A stretch of 64,000 bases of DNA, taken from positions 1,054,001 through 1,118,000 of the forward strand of contig NZ_CP132343.1 of NCBI RefSeq assembly GCF_040529065.1. Reading direction: 5' to 3'. Both the position numbers and the translations under genes were made by a program. Origin of the DNA: Xanthomonas sacchari (lineage in GTDB: Bacteria > Pseudomonadota > Gammaproteobacteria > Xanthomonadales > Xanthomonadaceae). The notes under the pieces are model-generated. The model saw only the letters and a program-made list of their open reading frames with translations, was not told the origin of the DNA and did not search any database. This document shows, one piece after another, positions 7,828 through 16,299 of the stretch (the stretch's first letter is position 1; every line of letters starts with the position of its first letter).

Positions 7828-10169
7828 GGAATCTGGTTCGGATCGTAAGCGTCCGGATCGGTCGTGGTGTTGCTGGGCGGGACCAAGTACAGGTCGTCGC
7901 GGTTGTAGCCGAGAATAGCACGGCGCAGAACGCGGTCCGTGTCCTGGCCCAGGGACGACAGGCCCTTGAGCACGAACTCGACCTGGAACGCGGTATCCAG
8001 CGCGCCGGTGCGGTTGCGCACGTAGCGCCGCGCCAGCGCCCGCACCGCCAGGCAGCAGCTGTCCCACTGCACGCCGAGGATGCTTTCCAGCGGCTTCTTG
8101 TCCATCAGCGAGTAGTAATGCCGGCCCACCACGCTCCAGGTCGGATTGATCGGGTACAGGAACGACACATCGGCCTGCTCCAGCAGGTCGCGGCGATAGC
8201 GGTAGGCGATGTTGACGATGCCGTCGCCCGGCATCAGATAGCGCGCGCGGAAGCTGGCCAGGTCCTTGCGCCGGTACTTGGGATCCCACTGGTAGGTGGC
8301 GCCCAGGTTCCAGCGGTCGTTGATCATGTAGTTGGCATCGGCCACCCAGGCCGACTTGCCCTGCTCGATGGTGGTGTCGCTGTTGGGCAGGCTGACCCGC
8401 GAATCGCTGAAATACAGGATCTGGCCGAGGCTGACCGACAGCTTTTCCTTGCCGTCGTCCTGGCGCAGCAGGCGCGAGCTCAACGCCATGGTCAGCTGGT
8501 TGGCGTCGTTCTGGCGGTCGGCGCCGGTGTAGCGCGAATCGCGGAACAACTGGCCCCAGCTGAAGGTGAACTCGCGGGTATCGAAGATCGGCAGGTCGTT
8601 CTGGTCGCGGTACGGGGTGTACAGGTAGAACAGCCGCGGTTCCAGGGTCTGCAGATAGTTGGTGTTGCCGATCTTGGTATCGCGGTCGAAGTAAACGCCT
8701 GCATCGACGGTGGCGATCGGCAGGCTGCGCGAGGGCGTGGTATCGCCGCCCAGCGTGGCCGCCAGATCCTTGTCGAGTTGATAGGCGGTGTAGCGCCAGG
8801 CCAGGGTCGGCTTGAGGAACCAGGCGGCGCCGGCCAGCGGCATCGAGATGTAGGGCTTGAGGTCCAAGCGGCTGCCGCCCGGGCGCGGCGTGACCACGCC
8901 GGTGCGCTCGTACAGCGCGTCCTTGGCATGGATGTCGTCGTGCACGAACCGCACCGCCTCGCTGTACAGGCCGGCTTCGAAATAGTTGCCGAACGACTGG
9001 TCCCAGTTGAAGAAGGCGCGCGGCTGGCGGTTGTACGGCAGCGCGTCCTCGGTCAGGGTGTAGTCGGTCAGCTGCCAGCGGTCGGCCATCACGCCCGCGG
9101 TCCAGGTGTCGCCCGTGCCGTAGACGCCGATCTGGCTCTGAATGTTGGACACCGCATTGCCGAGCAGGCGGTTGGAGAAATCTTCCGTGTAGCGCTCGTC
9201 GCTGACCCAGGCCAGCGAGGCGCGCGCCTGCCACTGCGAATTGATGTTGTGGTAGCCCTGGTAGCCGAACCGGCCGCGATCCTTGTCGCGCAGCTTGTCG
9301 TCGGGCAGGTAGGCGGCCTGCAGTTCACCCTTGCCGCCATCATAGAGATAGCGGAATTCGCTGCCCAGCATCAGGCCGCGGCGGGCCATGAAGCGCGGAT
9401 ACAGGGTGGCGTCGTAGTTCGGTGCCAGATTCAGGTAGTACGGCTGGGTGTAGTCGAAGCCGTTGCGGCTGGACATGCCGATCGCCGGGAACAGGAAGCC
9501 GCTGCTGCGGCGATCGTCGATCGGGAACTTGAACCAGGGCGCGTACAGGATCGGGACGTTGTAGACCTTGAGGATCGCGTTGCGCGCGGTGCCGAAGCCC
9601 TCGTCGTTGTCGACGTCGATTTCCGGCGCATGCAGTTCCCACACCCGCTGCGAGGGGTCGCAGGTGGTGTAGGTGGAGCGGTGCATCTGCCCCAGCGCGC
9701 CCTGCAGGTCGACCGAGTCGGCCTTGCCGTTGCCGCGGCGCGCCAGCAGCTGGTAGCGGATGTTGGTGATCTTGTGGGTATCGGTGTCCTGATTGCCCTC
9801 GGCGCGGTCGGCGATCATGCGGATCGACGAATCCTGGTAACGCACGTGGCCCTCGGCGATGTAGTTGCCGGTCTCGGTGTCCACCCGCAGGCTGTCGGTG
9901 CCCATGAACTGGTCGCCGCGCTTGAGCGCGACGTTGCCGGTGTAGTTGGGGATGGTGGTGGTGCCCGACAGCTGGTCGCCTTCGATATTGGTCGGCTGCT
10001 GGTCGCGGTTCTGCGCGAGCTTGGGATCCGGCTGCTGCGCGTCGTCGAACTTGGGCAGCACGTCCGGAGTCGGGCACAGGCCCCAGTTCGGCGGCTTTTC
10101 AGCCGCCACTGCCGGCAGGCACAGGGCGATACTGAACGGAAGAGGGAGCAGGCGAAGGGTTCGGCGCAC
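7824..10169 (-). CDS. lptD: LPS-assembly outer-membrane protein LptD
   Basis: Outer-membrane beta-barrel that, with LptE, inserts lipopolysaccharide into the outer leaflet. The product is 781 residues. It has a signal peptide (LRLLPLPFSIALCLPAVAA), an N-terminal periplasmic OstA/LptA-like domain (GDQLSG..., TDTHKITNIRYQ), and a C-terminal barrel. Cysteine 32 (WGLCPTP) and the C-terminal vicinal pair (DSCCLAVR) fit the disulfides used in LptD maturation. No ATG exists in the frame. GTG 10169 gives the N-terminus VRRTLRLLPLP, which resembles other Xanthomonas LptD. TTG 10229 is the alternative. Confidence 0.96.
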   Translation of the reverse strand: MRRTLRLLPLPFSIALCLPAVAAEKPPNWGLCPTPDVLPKFDDAQQPDPKLAQNRDQQPTNIEGDQLSGTTTIPNYTGNVALKRGDQFMGTDSLRVDTETGNYIAEGHVRYQDSSIRMIADRAEGNQDTDTHKITNIRYQLLARRGNGKADSVDLQGALGQMHRSTYTTCDPSQRVWELHAPEIDVDNDEGFGTARNAILKVYNVPILYAPWFKFPIDDRRSSGFLFPAIGMSSRNGFDYTQPYYLNLAPNYDATLYPRFMARRGLMLGSEFRYLYDGGKGELQAAYLPDDKLRDKDRGRFGYQGYHNINSQWQARASLAWVSDERYTEDFSNRLLGNAVSNIQSQIGVYGTGDTWTAGVMADRWQLTDYTLTEDALPYNRQPRAFFNWDQSFGNYFEAGLYSEAVRFVHDDIHAKDALYERTGVVTPRPGGSRLDLKPYISMPLAGAAWFLKPTLAWRYTAYQLDKDLAATLGGDTTPSRSLPIATVDAGVYFDRDTKIGNTNYLQTLEPRLFYLYTPYRDQNDLPIFDTREFTFSWGQLFRDSRYTGADRQNDANQLTMALSSRLLRQDDGKEKLSVSLGQILYFSDSRVSLPNSDTTIEQGKSAWVADANYMINDRWNLGATYQWDPKYRRKDLASFRARYLMPGDGIVNIAYRYRRDLLEQADVSFLYPINPTWSVVGRHYYSLMDKKPLESILGVQWDSCCLAVRALARRYVRNRTGALDTAFQVEFVLKGLSSLGQDTDRVLRRAILGYNRDDLYLVPPSNTTTDPDAYDPNQIP

Positions 10170-10279
10170 GCGCGTCAGGTATCGGGCGAAAACGGTCGCT
10201 AGCTTGCCCCATCCTGTGCATAGGGGCAATGAAGGCGTCCCCGGGGCAGGGGACGGGGTTCATCGGGCCTGCGGGGCGC

Positions 10280-11185
10280 TCAGCGCAGCGCGTCGACGTG
10301 GGCGACGCTGCCCTCGCGCAGGGCCTGCAGGTCGTAGCCGCCCTCCAGCAGGGACACCACCCGGCCGCGCGCGTGCCGCTGTGCCACCGCGCGCAGCTCG
10401 GCGGTGATCCAGGCGAAGTCCTCGGTGTCCAGCATCAGGTCGGCCAGCGGATCGCGCATGTGCGCGTCGAAGCCGGCCGAGATCAGCAGCAACTGCGGCT
10501 TGAACGTATCCAGCAGCGGCAGCATCTGGTCGGCCCAGGTGTTGCGGAAGCGGAAGCCGCCGCTGCCTGGCGGCAGCAGCGCATTGTGCAGGTTGCCGAC
10601 GCCGCGGTCGTGGACCCCGCCGGTATGCGGGAACAGCCCGGACTGGTGGGTGCTGAGGTACTGCACCTTCGGCTCGCGCTCGAAGATCGCCTGGGTGCCG
10701 TTGCCGTGATGCACGTCGAAATCGACGATGGCGATCCGCTCCAGGCCGTGCGCGTCGCGGGCATGCGCGGCGGCCACGGCGACGTTGTTGAACAGGCAGA
10801 AGCCCATCGCGGTGTCGGCGGTGGCGTGGTGGCCGGGCGGGCGCACCGCACAGAACGCGGTGTCGCTGACGCCGTGCATGACCGCGTCCACCGCGGCCAC
10901 GCCGGCGCCGGCGGCACGCAGGGCGGCGGCGCGCGAGCCGGGCGAGAGTACCGTGTCCACGTCGAGCATCTGCGGGCCGTCGAGATCGGCCAGGACGCGG
11001 TCGATCAGGTCGCGCTCATGGACCCGGGCCAGGTCGCCGAGCTTGGCCAGCGGGGCCTCGCGCCATTCCAACGCAGGAAACGCCTCGCGCAGCGCGGTGG
11101 TCACCGCCTCCAGGCGCTGCGGACGTTCCGGGTGTTCCGGTCCGGGCGCGTGGCCAAGGCAGGCAGGATGGGTGTAGATCAGCAT
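10280..11185 (-). CDS. Histone deacetylase family (acetylpolyamine amidohydrolase-like) hydrolase
   Basis: Zinc-dependent amidohydrolase of the HDAC/AcuC/AphA superfamily; substrate unknown (acetylated polyamines or acyl-lysine are possible). The 301-residue protein has the family motifs RPPGHHA, DFDVHHGNGTQ and SAGFDAH, which carry the active-site histidines and the zinc ligands, and LLEGGYDL near the end. It is followed by the cobalamin adenosyltransferase gene on its upstream side, with only a 24-base gap, so the two may share a transcript. Confidence 0.9.
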   Translation of the reverse strand: MLIYTHPACLGHAPGPEHPERPQRLEAVTTALREAFPALEWREAPLAKLGDLARVHERDLIDRVLADLDGPQMLDVDTVLSPGSRAAALRAAGAGVAAVDAVMHGVSDTAFCAVRPPGHHATADTAMGFCLFNNVAVAAAHARDAHGLERIAIVDFDVHHGNGTQAIFEREPKVQYLSTHQSGLFPHTGGVHDRGVGNLHNALLPPGSGGFRFRNTWADQMLPLLDTFKPQLLLISAGFDAHMRDPLADLMLDTEDFAWITAELRAVAQRHARGRVVSLLEGGYDLQALREGSVAHVDALR

Positions 11186-11209
11186 GCGCGGCCGCGGCCC
11201 GGGCGTTGA

Positions 11210-11764
11210 TCAGGCCTGGCGCCGGTCGTGGCGCCACAGCACCTCGCCGTGGCCGTCGGCCCGCGCCAGCACCCGCGCCAGCACGAACAGCAGGTCGGAC
11301 AGGCGGTTGAGGTAGCGCACCGCTTCCGGGCGCACCGCGTCCTGCCGCGACAGCGCCACCGTCTCGCGCTCGGCGCGGCGCACGATGGTGCGAGCCAGGT
11401 GGCAGCGCGCCGCGGCTTCGCCGCCGGCGGGCAGGATGAAGTCCTGCAGTGGCGGCAGGGTGTCGTTGTAGCGGTCCAGGTGCCGTTCCAGCGCGTCGAT
11501 GTCGGCGGCATGGATCGCGGCGTGGCCGGGGATGCACAGCTCCCCGCCGAGGTCGAACAACTGGTGCTGGATCGCGGTCAGCAGCTGCCGCACGTCCTCG
11601 GCCAGTGGGCAGGCCAGGACCACGCCGATCGCCGAGTTGGCCTCGTCCACGGTGCCGTAGGCGGCGACCCGCGCCGAGTCCTTGCCGACCCGGTTGCCGT
11701 CGCCCAGGCCGGTGCTGCCGTCGTCGCCGGTGCGGGTGTAGATCTTGGAGAGGCGGTTGCCCAT
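11210..11764 (-). CDS. PduO-type ATP:cob(I)alamin adenosyltransferase
   Basis: Transfers the adenosyl group of ATP to cob(I)alamin to make coenzyme B12. The 184-residue product has the diagnostic N-terminal TRTGDDGSTGLGDG, the AAYGTVDEANSAIG segment and the C-terminal YLNRLSDLLFVLAR helix of the PduO/MMAB family. It starts just after the stop of a small membrane protein that may be a B12 importer (gap 5 bases), so the pair may import and activate B12. No cobalamin biosynthesis gene is nearby. Confidence 0.93.
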   Translation of the reverse strand: MGNRLSKIYTRTGDDGSTGLGDGNRVGKDSARVAAYGTVDEANSAIGVVLACPLAEDVRQLLTAIQHQLFDLGGELCIPGHAAIHAADIDALERHLDRYNDTLPPLQDFILPAGGEAAARCHLARTIVRRAERETVALSRQDAVRPEAVRYLNRLSDLLFVLARVLARADGHGEVLWRHDRRQA

Positions 11765-11769
11765 CCCGG

Positions 11770-12354
11770 TCAGTGACCGACCGGCTGGCCGCGCTGGCCC
11801 AGCCGCGCCAGTTGCTCGACGCCGACCTGGACCGCGGCGGCCAGCGCCACGTACAGGCTGGCGCTGCCCAGGTAGGGCAGCAGCCAGTCGCTGTAGTTCT
11901 GCCACCAGCCGGCCAGGGTCGGGTTCGGCACGCTGCGGCTGACCCAGTAGAAGCTGCCCTGCGCCAGCAGGTGGCACAACGCCACCGCCACCAGCAGGCT
12001 GCCGGCGGCCAGGCCCAGGGCGCGCCAGTCGGCGCCGCGGTAGCGCTGCGCCAGCCAGGCGCCGCCGGCCCACAGCACGAAGTAGGCCGGGATCAGGCAC
12101 CAGTAGGCCGGCGACACGCAGTAGTGCTGCCAGAAATCCAGGCCCTGGCTGCGGATGACCAGGTAGTCGACCAGCACCGCCAGCGCCATCAGCAGCGGGA
12201 ACGCCCAGCGGGTCCAGCTGCGCAGGTAGAAACCGCCGACGAAGAACACCGCCCACGACGCGTCCGGGATCGCCCCGAAGTGGTTGATGCGGGTCGCGGC
12301 CAGCAGCGCGGTCAACAGCAGCAGGGCGGGGAGGCGGTGGGCGGAAGGCGTCAT
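11770..12354 (-). CDS. Small multi-pass membrane protein, candidate BtuM-type cobalamin transporter
   Basis: The 194-residue protein has about six hydrophobic segments and the conserved-looking stretches RINHFGAIPDASWAVFFVGG and SPAYWCLIPAYFVLWAGG. Cysteine 79 (HYCVSPAYW) lies close to the position of the cobalt-binding cysteine described near residue 80 in the solitary ECF S-component BtuM of Thiobacillus. Together with the adjacent adenosyltransferase this suggests vitamin B12 uptake. The assignment is inference: I did not align it to a BtuM. The ATG at 12354 is preferred over an in-frame GTG at 12366. Confidence 0.7.
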   Translation of the reverse strand: MTPSAHRLPALLLLTALLAATRINHFGAIPDASWAVFFVGGFYLRSWTRWAFPLLMALAVLVDYLVIRSQGLDFWQHYCVSPAYWCLIPAYFVLWAGGAWLAQRYRGADWRALGLAAGSLLVAVALCHLLAQGSFYWVSRSVPNPTLAGWWQNYSDWLLPYLGSASLYVALAAAVQVGVEQLARLGQRGQPVGH

Positions 12355-12497
12355 GGCGGCGGGCACCGGGGCACGTAAGACCCCGGATTCTACTGGAAGC
12401 GCGGCGCGCGCGAGCGCCGTGCGCCGCTGCCGCCACGGTGCGCAAGCTGGGCGGTGGCGCTCACCGGCCAGACGGGTGCCGGTCGTATCATGGCCGG

Positions 12498-13712
12498 ATG
12501 AGCAAACGACATGACGTAGTGATCGTCGGCGGCGGCCTGGTCGGCGCCAGCCTGGCCATCGCCCTGGACCGGCTGGGTGTGGACGTGGGCCTGGTCGAGG
12601 CCGCGCCGCCGGGCGCGTTGCCGCCGGTGTTCGACCAGCGCAACCTCAGCTTCGCCGCCGCCACGGTCAACGCGCTGAGCGCGCTCGGGGTGATGCAGCG
12701 GCTGCGCGCGCCGACCGGCCCGATCCGCCGCATCCACGTCAGTCGCGCCGGCGATTTCGGCCGGGTGCGGCTGGAGGCGGCCGACTACGGGCGAGAGGCC
12801 TTCGGCCAGGTGGTGGTCGCGCGTGACTTCGGCGAGGCGCTGGAGGCCAGCCTGGCGGCGACCACGCGGCTGACCCGCTATCGCCCGGCGGAGTTCGTGG
12901 CGCTGGAGGCCGGCACCGAGGAGGGCGAGCGCCGCCTGCGCATCGCGCGCGATGGCAGCGAGCAGGTCCTGCACACGCGTCTGCTGGTCGGCGCCGACGG
13001 CAGCGCCAGCGCGGTGCGCGAGGCCTTGGGTATCGCCGCGGCGCGCCATGATTTCCAGCAGACCCTGTTCGTGGCGCGGGTGCGCGGCAGCCGCCAGCCC
13101 GACGGCACCGCCTACGAGCGCTTCCGCGACGACGGTCCGACCGCCTTGTTGCCGCGCGGCGACCGCCATTACGGCGCGATCCACGCGGTCGCCGCCGAGG
13201 ACGCGGATGCGGTGGCGGCGCTGGACGAAGGCGCCTGGCTGCAGCGGCTGCAGGACGCGCTGGGCTGGCGCGTCGGCCGCCTGCTCGGCAGTGGCGAGCG
13301 CAGTGCCTACCCGATCGTGCAGGTGCTGGCCGAGCGGCTGACCGACGCGCGCGCGGTGCTGCTGGGCAATGCCGCGCAGACCTTGCACCCGCTGGGCGCG
13401 CAGGGCTTCAACCTGGGCTTGCGCGATGCGCTGACCCTGGCCGAACTGATCGAGCGCGACGGCACCGACCCGGGCGCGCCGGCGCTGCTGCAGCAGTACG
13501 CGCAGCGTCGCGAGCAGGATCGCCAACGTACGGTGGCGTTCTCCGGCGGGCTGGCGCGGCTGACCGCCAACCCGGCCACGCTGCTGCGCCCGCTGCGCAG
13601 CCTGGGCCTGCTGGCGGCGGCGCAGGCCGCGCCGTTGCAGTCGTTCCTGGTCGGTGGCGCGATGGGCTTCCGCGGCGATGTGCCGCAGTTGTGCCGGGAG
13701 ACGCGCGCATGA
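12498..13712 (+). CDS. ubiH: 2-octaprenyl-6-methoxyphenol hydroxylase UbiH-type FAD monooxygenase
   Basis: Flavin monooxygenase that hydroxylates the ring of ubiquinone precursors. The 404-residue protein has an N-terminal Rossmann FAD site (DVVIVGGGLVGASLAIALD), a GADGSASAVR motif at mid-length and the C-terminal UbiH signature GNAAQTLHPLGAQGFNLGLRD. The ATG at 12498 (MSKRHDVV) is chosen; the frame is open upstream to 12438 without a better start. Its stop overlaps the start of the next hydroxylase (ATGA), so they are coupled. Confidence 0.93.
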   Translation: MSKRHDVVIVGGGLVGASLAIALDRLGVDVGLVEAAPPGALPPVFDQRNLSFAAATVNALSALGVMQRLRAPTGPIRRIHVSRAGDFGRVRLEAADYGREAFGQVVVARDFGEALEASLAATTRLTRYRPAEFVALEAGTEEGERRLRIARDGSEQVLHTRLLVGADGSASAVREALGIAAARHDFQQTLFVARVRGSRQPDGTAYERFRDDGPTALLPRGDRHYGAIHAVAAEDADAVAALDEGAWLQRLQDALGWRVGRLLGSGERSAYPIVQVLAERLTDARAVLLGNAAQTLHPLGAQGFNLGLRDALTLAELIERDGTDPGAPALLQQYAQRREQDRQRTVAFSGGLARLTANPATLLRPLRSLGLLAAAQAAPLQSFLVGGAMGFRGDVPQLCRETRA

Positions 13713-14887
13713 GCCGGCGCGGCGTGCTGGATGTGGTGGTGGTCGGCGGCGGCGTGGTCGGCGCGGCCTGTGCGCTGGCCCTGGCCGGCGAAGGCCTGGC
13801 GGTGGCGCTGGTCGAGGGCCGCGAACCGCCACGCTGGTCGGCGGACACGCCGGACCTGCGGGTCTACGCCTTCGCCCCGGACAACGCGGCGCTGCTGCAG
13901 GGCCTGGGCGTGTGGCCGCAGGTGCTGGCGCAACGCGCCAGCGCGTACCGGCGCATGCGCGTGTGGGATGCCGGCGGCGGTGGCGAACTGGCCTTCGACG
14001 CCGACACCCTGGGGCGCGACCAACTCGGCTGGATCGTCGAACACAGCCTGCTGGTCGAACAACTGTGGGCGGCGCTGCCGGCCGCCGGCGTGCAGGTGCA
14101 CTGCCCGGCGCGAGTGGAGGCGCTGGAGCCCTCGACCGAACGCGCGCGCCTGCGCCTGGACGACGGCAGCCGCCTCGACGCGCGCCTGGCGATCGCCGCC
14201 GACGGTGCCGATTCCACCCTGCGCGGGCTGGCCGGGCTGGACGCGCCGGCGCACGACTACGGCCAGCGCGGCGTGGTCGCCTTCGTACAGACCGAACAAC
14301 CGCACCAGGACACTGCCTGGCAGCGCTTCCTGCCGGGCGGGCCGCTGGCGTTCCTGCCGTTCGCCGACGGCCGCAGCTCGATCGTGTGGACCTTGCCCGA
14401 GGCCGAGGCGGCGCGGGTGCTGGCGCTGGACGATGCGGCCTTCGGCGCCGAGCTGACCCAGGCCTTCGGCGCCCGCCTGGGCGCGGTGCGCGCGCTGTCG
14501 CCGCGCCTGGCGTTCCCGCTGCGCCGGCAACTGGTGGAGGCCTACCAGCGCGGCCGCCTGCTGGTGCTGGGCGACGCCGCGCACGTGGTACATCCGCTGG
14601 CCGGGCAGGGCGTCAACCTGGGCCTGCGCGACGTCGCCGCGCTGGCGACGCTGGTGCGGCAGGCGCAGGCGCAGCGGGTCGACTGGGCGGCGCCGCAGCG
14701 GTTGGCACGCTGGGCGCGCGGCCGCCGCAGCGACAACACCGTGGCCGCCTACGGCTTCGATGCGATCAACCGCCTGTTCTCCAACGATGAGCTGCACCTG
14801 ACCCTGCTGCGCGGTCCGCTGCTGGGCCTGGCCGGCAAGCTGCCCTTGTTGATGCACGGTTTCTGGAAGCGCGCTTCCGGCGTGTGA
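13709..14887 (+). CDS. UbiH/UbiF/VisC family FAD hydroxylase
   Basis: Second aromatic-ring hydroxylase of ubiquinone biosynthesis, 392 residues. It has the FAD-binding VVVVGGGVVGAACALAL, AADGADSTLR, and GDAAHVVHPLAGQGVNLGLRD, with the family Asp that contacts FAD. Which ring position it modifies (C1, C5 or C6; UbiI/UbiF/UbiM-like) cannot be decided from sequence alone. The ATG at 13709 overlaps the preceding stop by four bases. Confidence 0.9.
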   Translation: MSRRGVLDVVVVGGGVVGAACALALAGEGLAVALVEGREPPRWSADTPDLRVYAFAPDNAALLQGLGVWPQVLAQRASAYRRMRVWDAGGGGELAFDADTLGRDQLGWIVEHSLLVEQLWAALPAAGVQVHCPARVEALEPSTERARLRLDDGSRLDARLAIAADGADSTLRGLAGLDAPAHDYGQRGVVAFVQTEQPHQDTAWQRFLPGGPLAFLPFADGRSSIVWTLPEAEAARVLALDDAAFGAELTQAFGARLGAVRALSPRLAFPLRRQLVEAYQRGRLLVLGDAAHVVHPLAGQGVNLGLRDVAALATLVRQAQAQRVDWAAPQRLARWARGRRSDNTVAAYGFDAINRLFSNDELHLTLLRGPLLGLAGKLPLLMHGFWKRASGV

Positions 14888-14948
14888 CCGCACGCTCCGG
14901 CCGGACGCGGCGGCTGCAGATTCGACCACCCGCGTCGAGCGGCGCCCG

Positions 14949-15060
14949 TACCCTCATCCGCCCCTTCGGGGCACCTTCTCCCGGAGGGAGAAGGAAGCGC
15001 CAGCTTCGGCTGGTTTGCTTGAGCCCCTCTCCCTTCGGGAGAGGGGTTGGGGTGAGGGTA
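14949..15060. repeat. 112-bp MITE-like inverted-repeat element
   Basis: The element has short terminal inverted repeats TACCCTCA (14949-14956) and TGAGGGTA (15053-15060). Internally it carries two hairpins, one around CCTTCTCCCGGAGGGAGAAGG and one with the ten-base perfect arms CCCCTCTCCC / GGGAGAGGGG (15024-15046, TTC loop). It has no coding capacity. It sits between a ubiquinone hydroxylase and a ComJ-like gene. Confidence 0.75.
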
Positions 15061-15109
15061 GGGCGCGAAGCGCAGCACGCAGGCCGCGTCCCTGCCATGG
15101 AGGACGACG

Positions 15110-15598
15110 ATGCAAGACGCGACACAGACGCAGACCGTGGATCTGCTGATTTCCCACAGCCAGGTGCAGTTGCGCGCCCGCGCCTTCGACGAGGCCGCCT
15201 GCCGCTGGGGGCCGCGCAACCTGGAGCAGGGCGCGATCCTGCATCGCGACTACGTGGTGTTCGATCCGTTGCCCGAGGACGCGTTCGGCGCGCAGGTGCA
15301 CCTGGTGCTGGCCGAGGCGTTCGCGCCCGATCCGCGTGCGCAGCGGCGCATGCAGGTGCCGTTCCGGGTGCATCCGGACGCGCGGGTGCAGGTGGCGTCC
15401 GCTGCCGAGGCCTTCGATGTGACACTGGCGCTGCAGCCTGGCGACTACGCGCTGTACTACGAAGTCTGCGAAGGCGACGACGAGGTGTATTACCGGCTCA
15501 CCCTGGTGCCGGCGACGCAGCCGGTGGCGGCGCGTTATCTGCTGGACGATCCCTGGGGCGGAACGCAGGATGCGCCGCTGCAGGAAGGCATGCTGTAG
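15110..15598 (+). CDS. Small acidic protein, possibly ComJ-like
   Basis: A 162-residue cytoplasmic protein with no signal peptide, acidic and rich in beta-prone stretches. LLISHSQVQLRARAFDEAA followed by LEQGAILHRDYVVFDPL recalls the ComJ family (the partner of the NucA nuclease in Bacillus competence), but the match is from memory and weak. No nuclease gene is adjacent. The ATG at 15110 has GGAGG about nine bases upstream. It stands alone between a MITE-like element and a minus-strand EF-hand gene. Confidence 0.7.
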   Translation: MQDATQTQTVDLLISHSQVQLRARAFDEAACRWGPRNLEQGAILHRDYVVFDPLPEDAFGAQVHLVLAEAFAPDPRAQRRMQVPFRVHPDARVQVASAAEAFDVTLALQPGDYALYYEVCEGDDEVYYRLTLVPATQPVAARYLLDDPWGGTQDAPLQEGML

Positions 15599-15791
15599 CG
15601 CTCGGCAGCGCGGTGGGCGAGGCGATCGATGCGCTTGCGGCAGTTGCGCTGAAGCGGTCGAGCGACGCTCTGGGCGTCATTGCTGTCCGCGGTGTTGCCG
15701 CTTCGGAAAACAATCGCGCCGCATGCGGCGGGGAGGCCGCAGGCGGCGCGTGTGGTGGGAAGGACGCGAACCGATCGACGCGTGTGTCGCG

Positions 15792-16112
15792 TCACGTCGA
15801 CATCCAGCCTTCCAGGTCGGCCTTGCTCAGGCGGCCGTGGTGATGCACGTCGACGGCGTCGAACTCGGCGTACAGCGTCGGGTCGGCCTTGGCTTCGGCG
15901 CGGCTGATGTAGCCGTCATGGTTGCGGTCGAGCTTGGCGAAATCGATGTGGTAGTCGCCGACGATCGAGTTCGGTTCGACCGAGGTGACATTGATGATCT
16001 GGCCGTTCTGGTGCAGGGTCACTTCGTCCGGCGCCGACTGCGCCATGGCCAGCGCCGGCGCGGCAAGCAGCGCAAACGCGAACGGGACGAGACGAGGAAC
16101 GATGCGGTTCAT
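15792..16112 (-). CDS. Exported EF-hand protein A
   Basis: A 106-residue secreted protein with a signal peptide cleaved near ALAMAQS, then one canonical calcium-binding EF-hand loop (DRNHDGYISRAE, about residues 62-73) and a degenerate second hand (DAVDVHHHGRLSKADLEGW). It probably binds calcium in the periplasm; its partner is unknown. It is paralogous to the next gene: both have a one-and-a-half EF-hand layout, with the shared pattern G.Y.IDF..LD..HDGYISR.EA.A.P.L..EFDA.D....GRLS.A.L.GW. Confidence 0.85.
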   Translation of the reverse strand: MNRIVPRLVPFAFALLAAPALAMAQSAPDEVTLHQNGQIINVTSVEPNSIVGDYHIDFAKLDRNHDGYISRAEAKADPTLYAEFDAVDVHHHGRLSKADLEGWMST

Positions 16113-16299
16113 GGCACGACTCCTGTTGCTGGGAAGGAGTCAAGAACATAGGCCTGGCCGAATTAATCGACGCTAAAAAAATCGGGCCTTCGCACGTGTG
16201 CGCCGGCGCCGTTTAGCAAGCGTTTCCAATGTGTCCTGGACTGCGATCGAATGGGTCCCGGCGTCCTTCATGGCGGCGCCGGGACGCATGTCGCTGCGG

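Noticed and set aside
6112-7848. Long plus-strand open frame of 578 codons antisense to pdxA and surA
   Set aside because: It is the complement of well-conserved surA and pdxA, encodes repetitive Gly/Ala/Gln/Arg-rich sequence without family likeness and arises because GC-rich genes leave the antisense frame open.
8118-10202. 694-codon plus-strand frame antisense to lptD
   Set aside because: Shadow of lptD; Val/Ala/Gln-rich product without domains.
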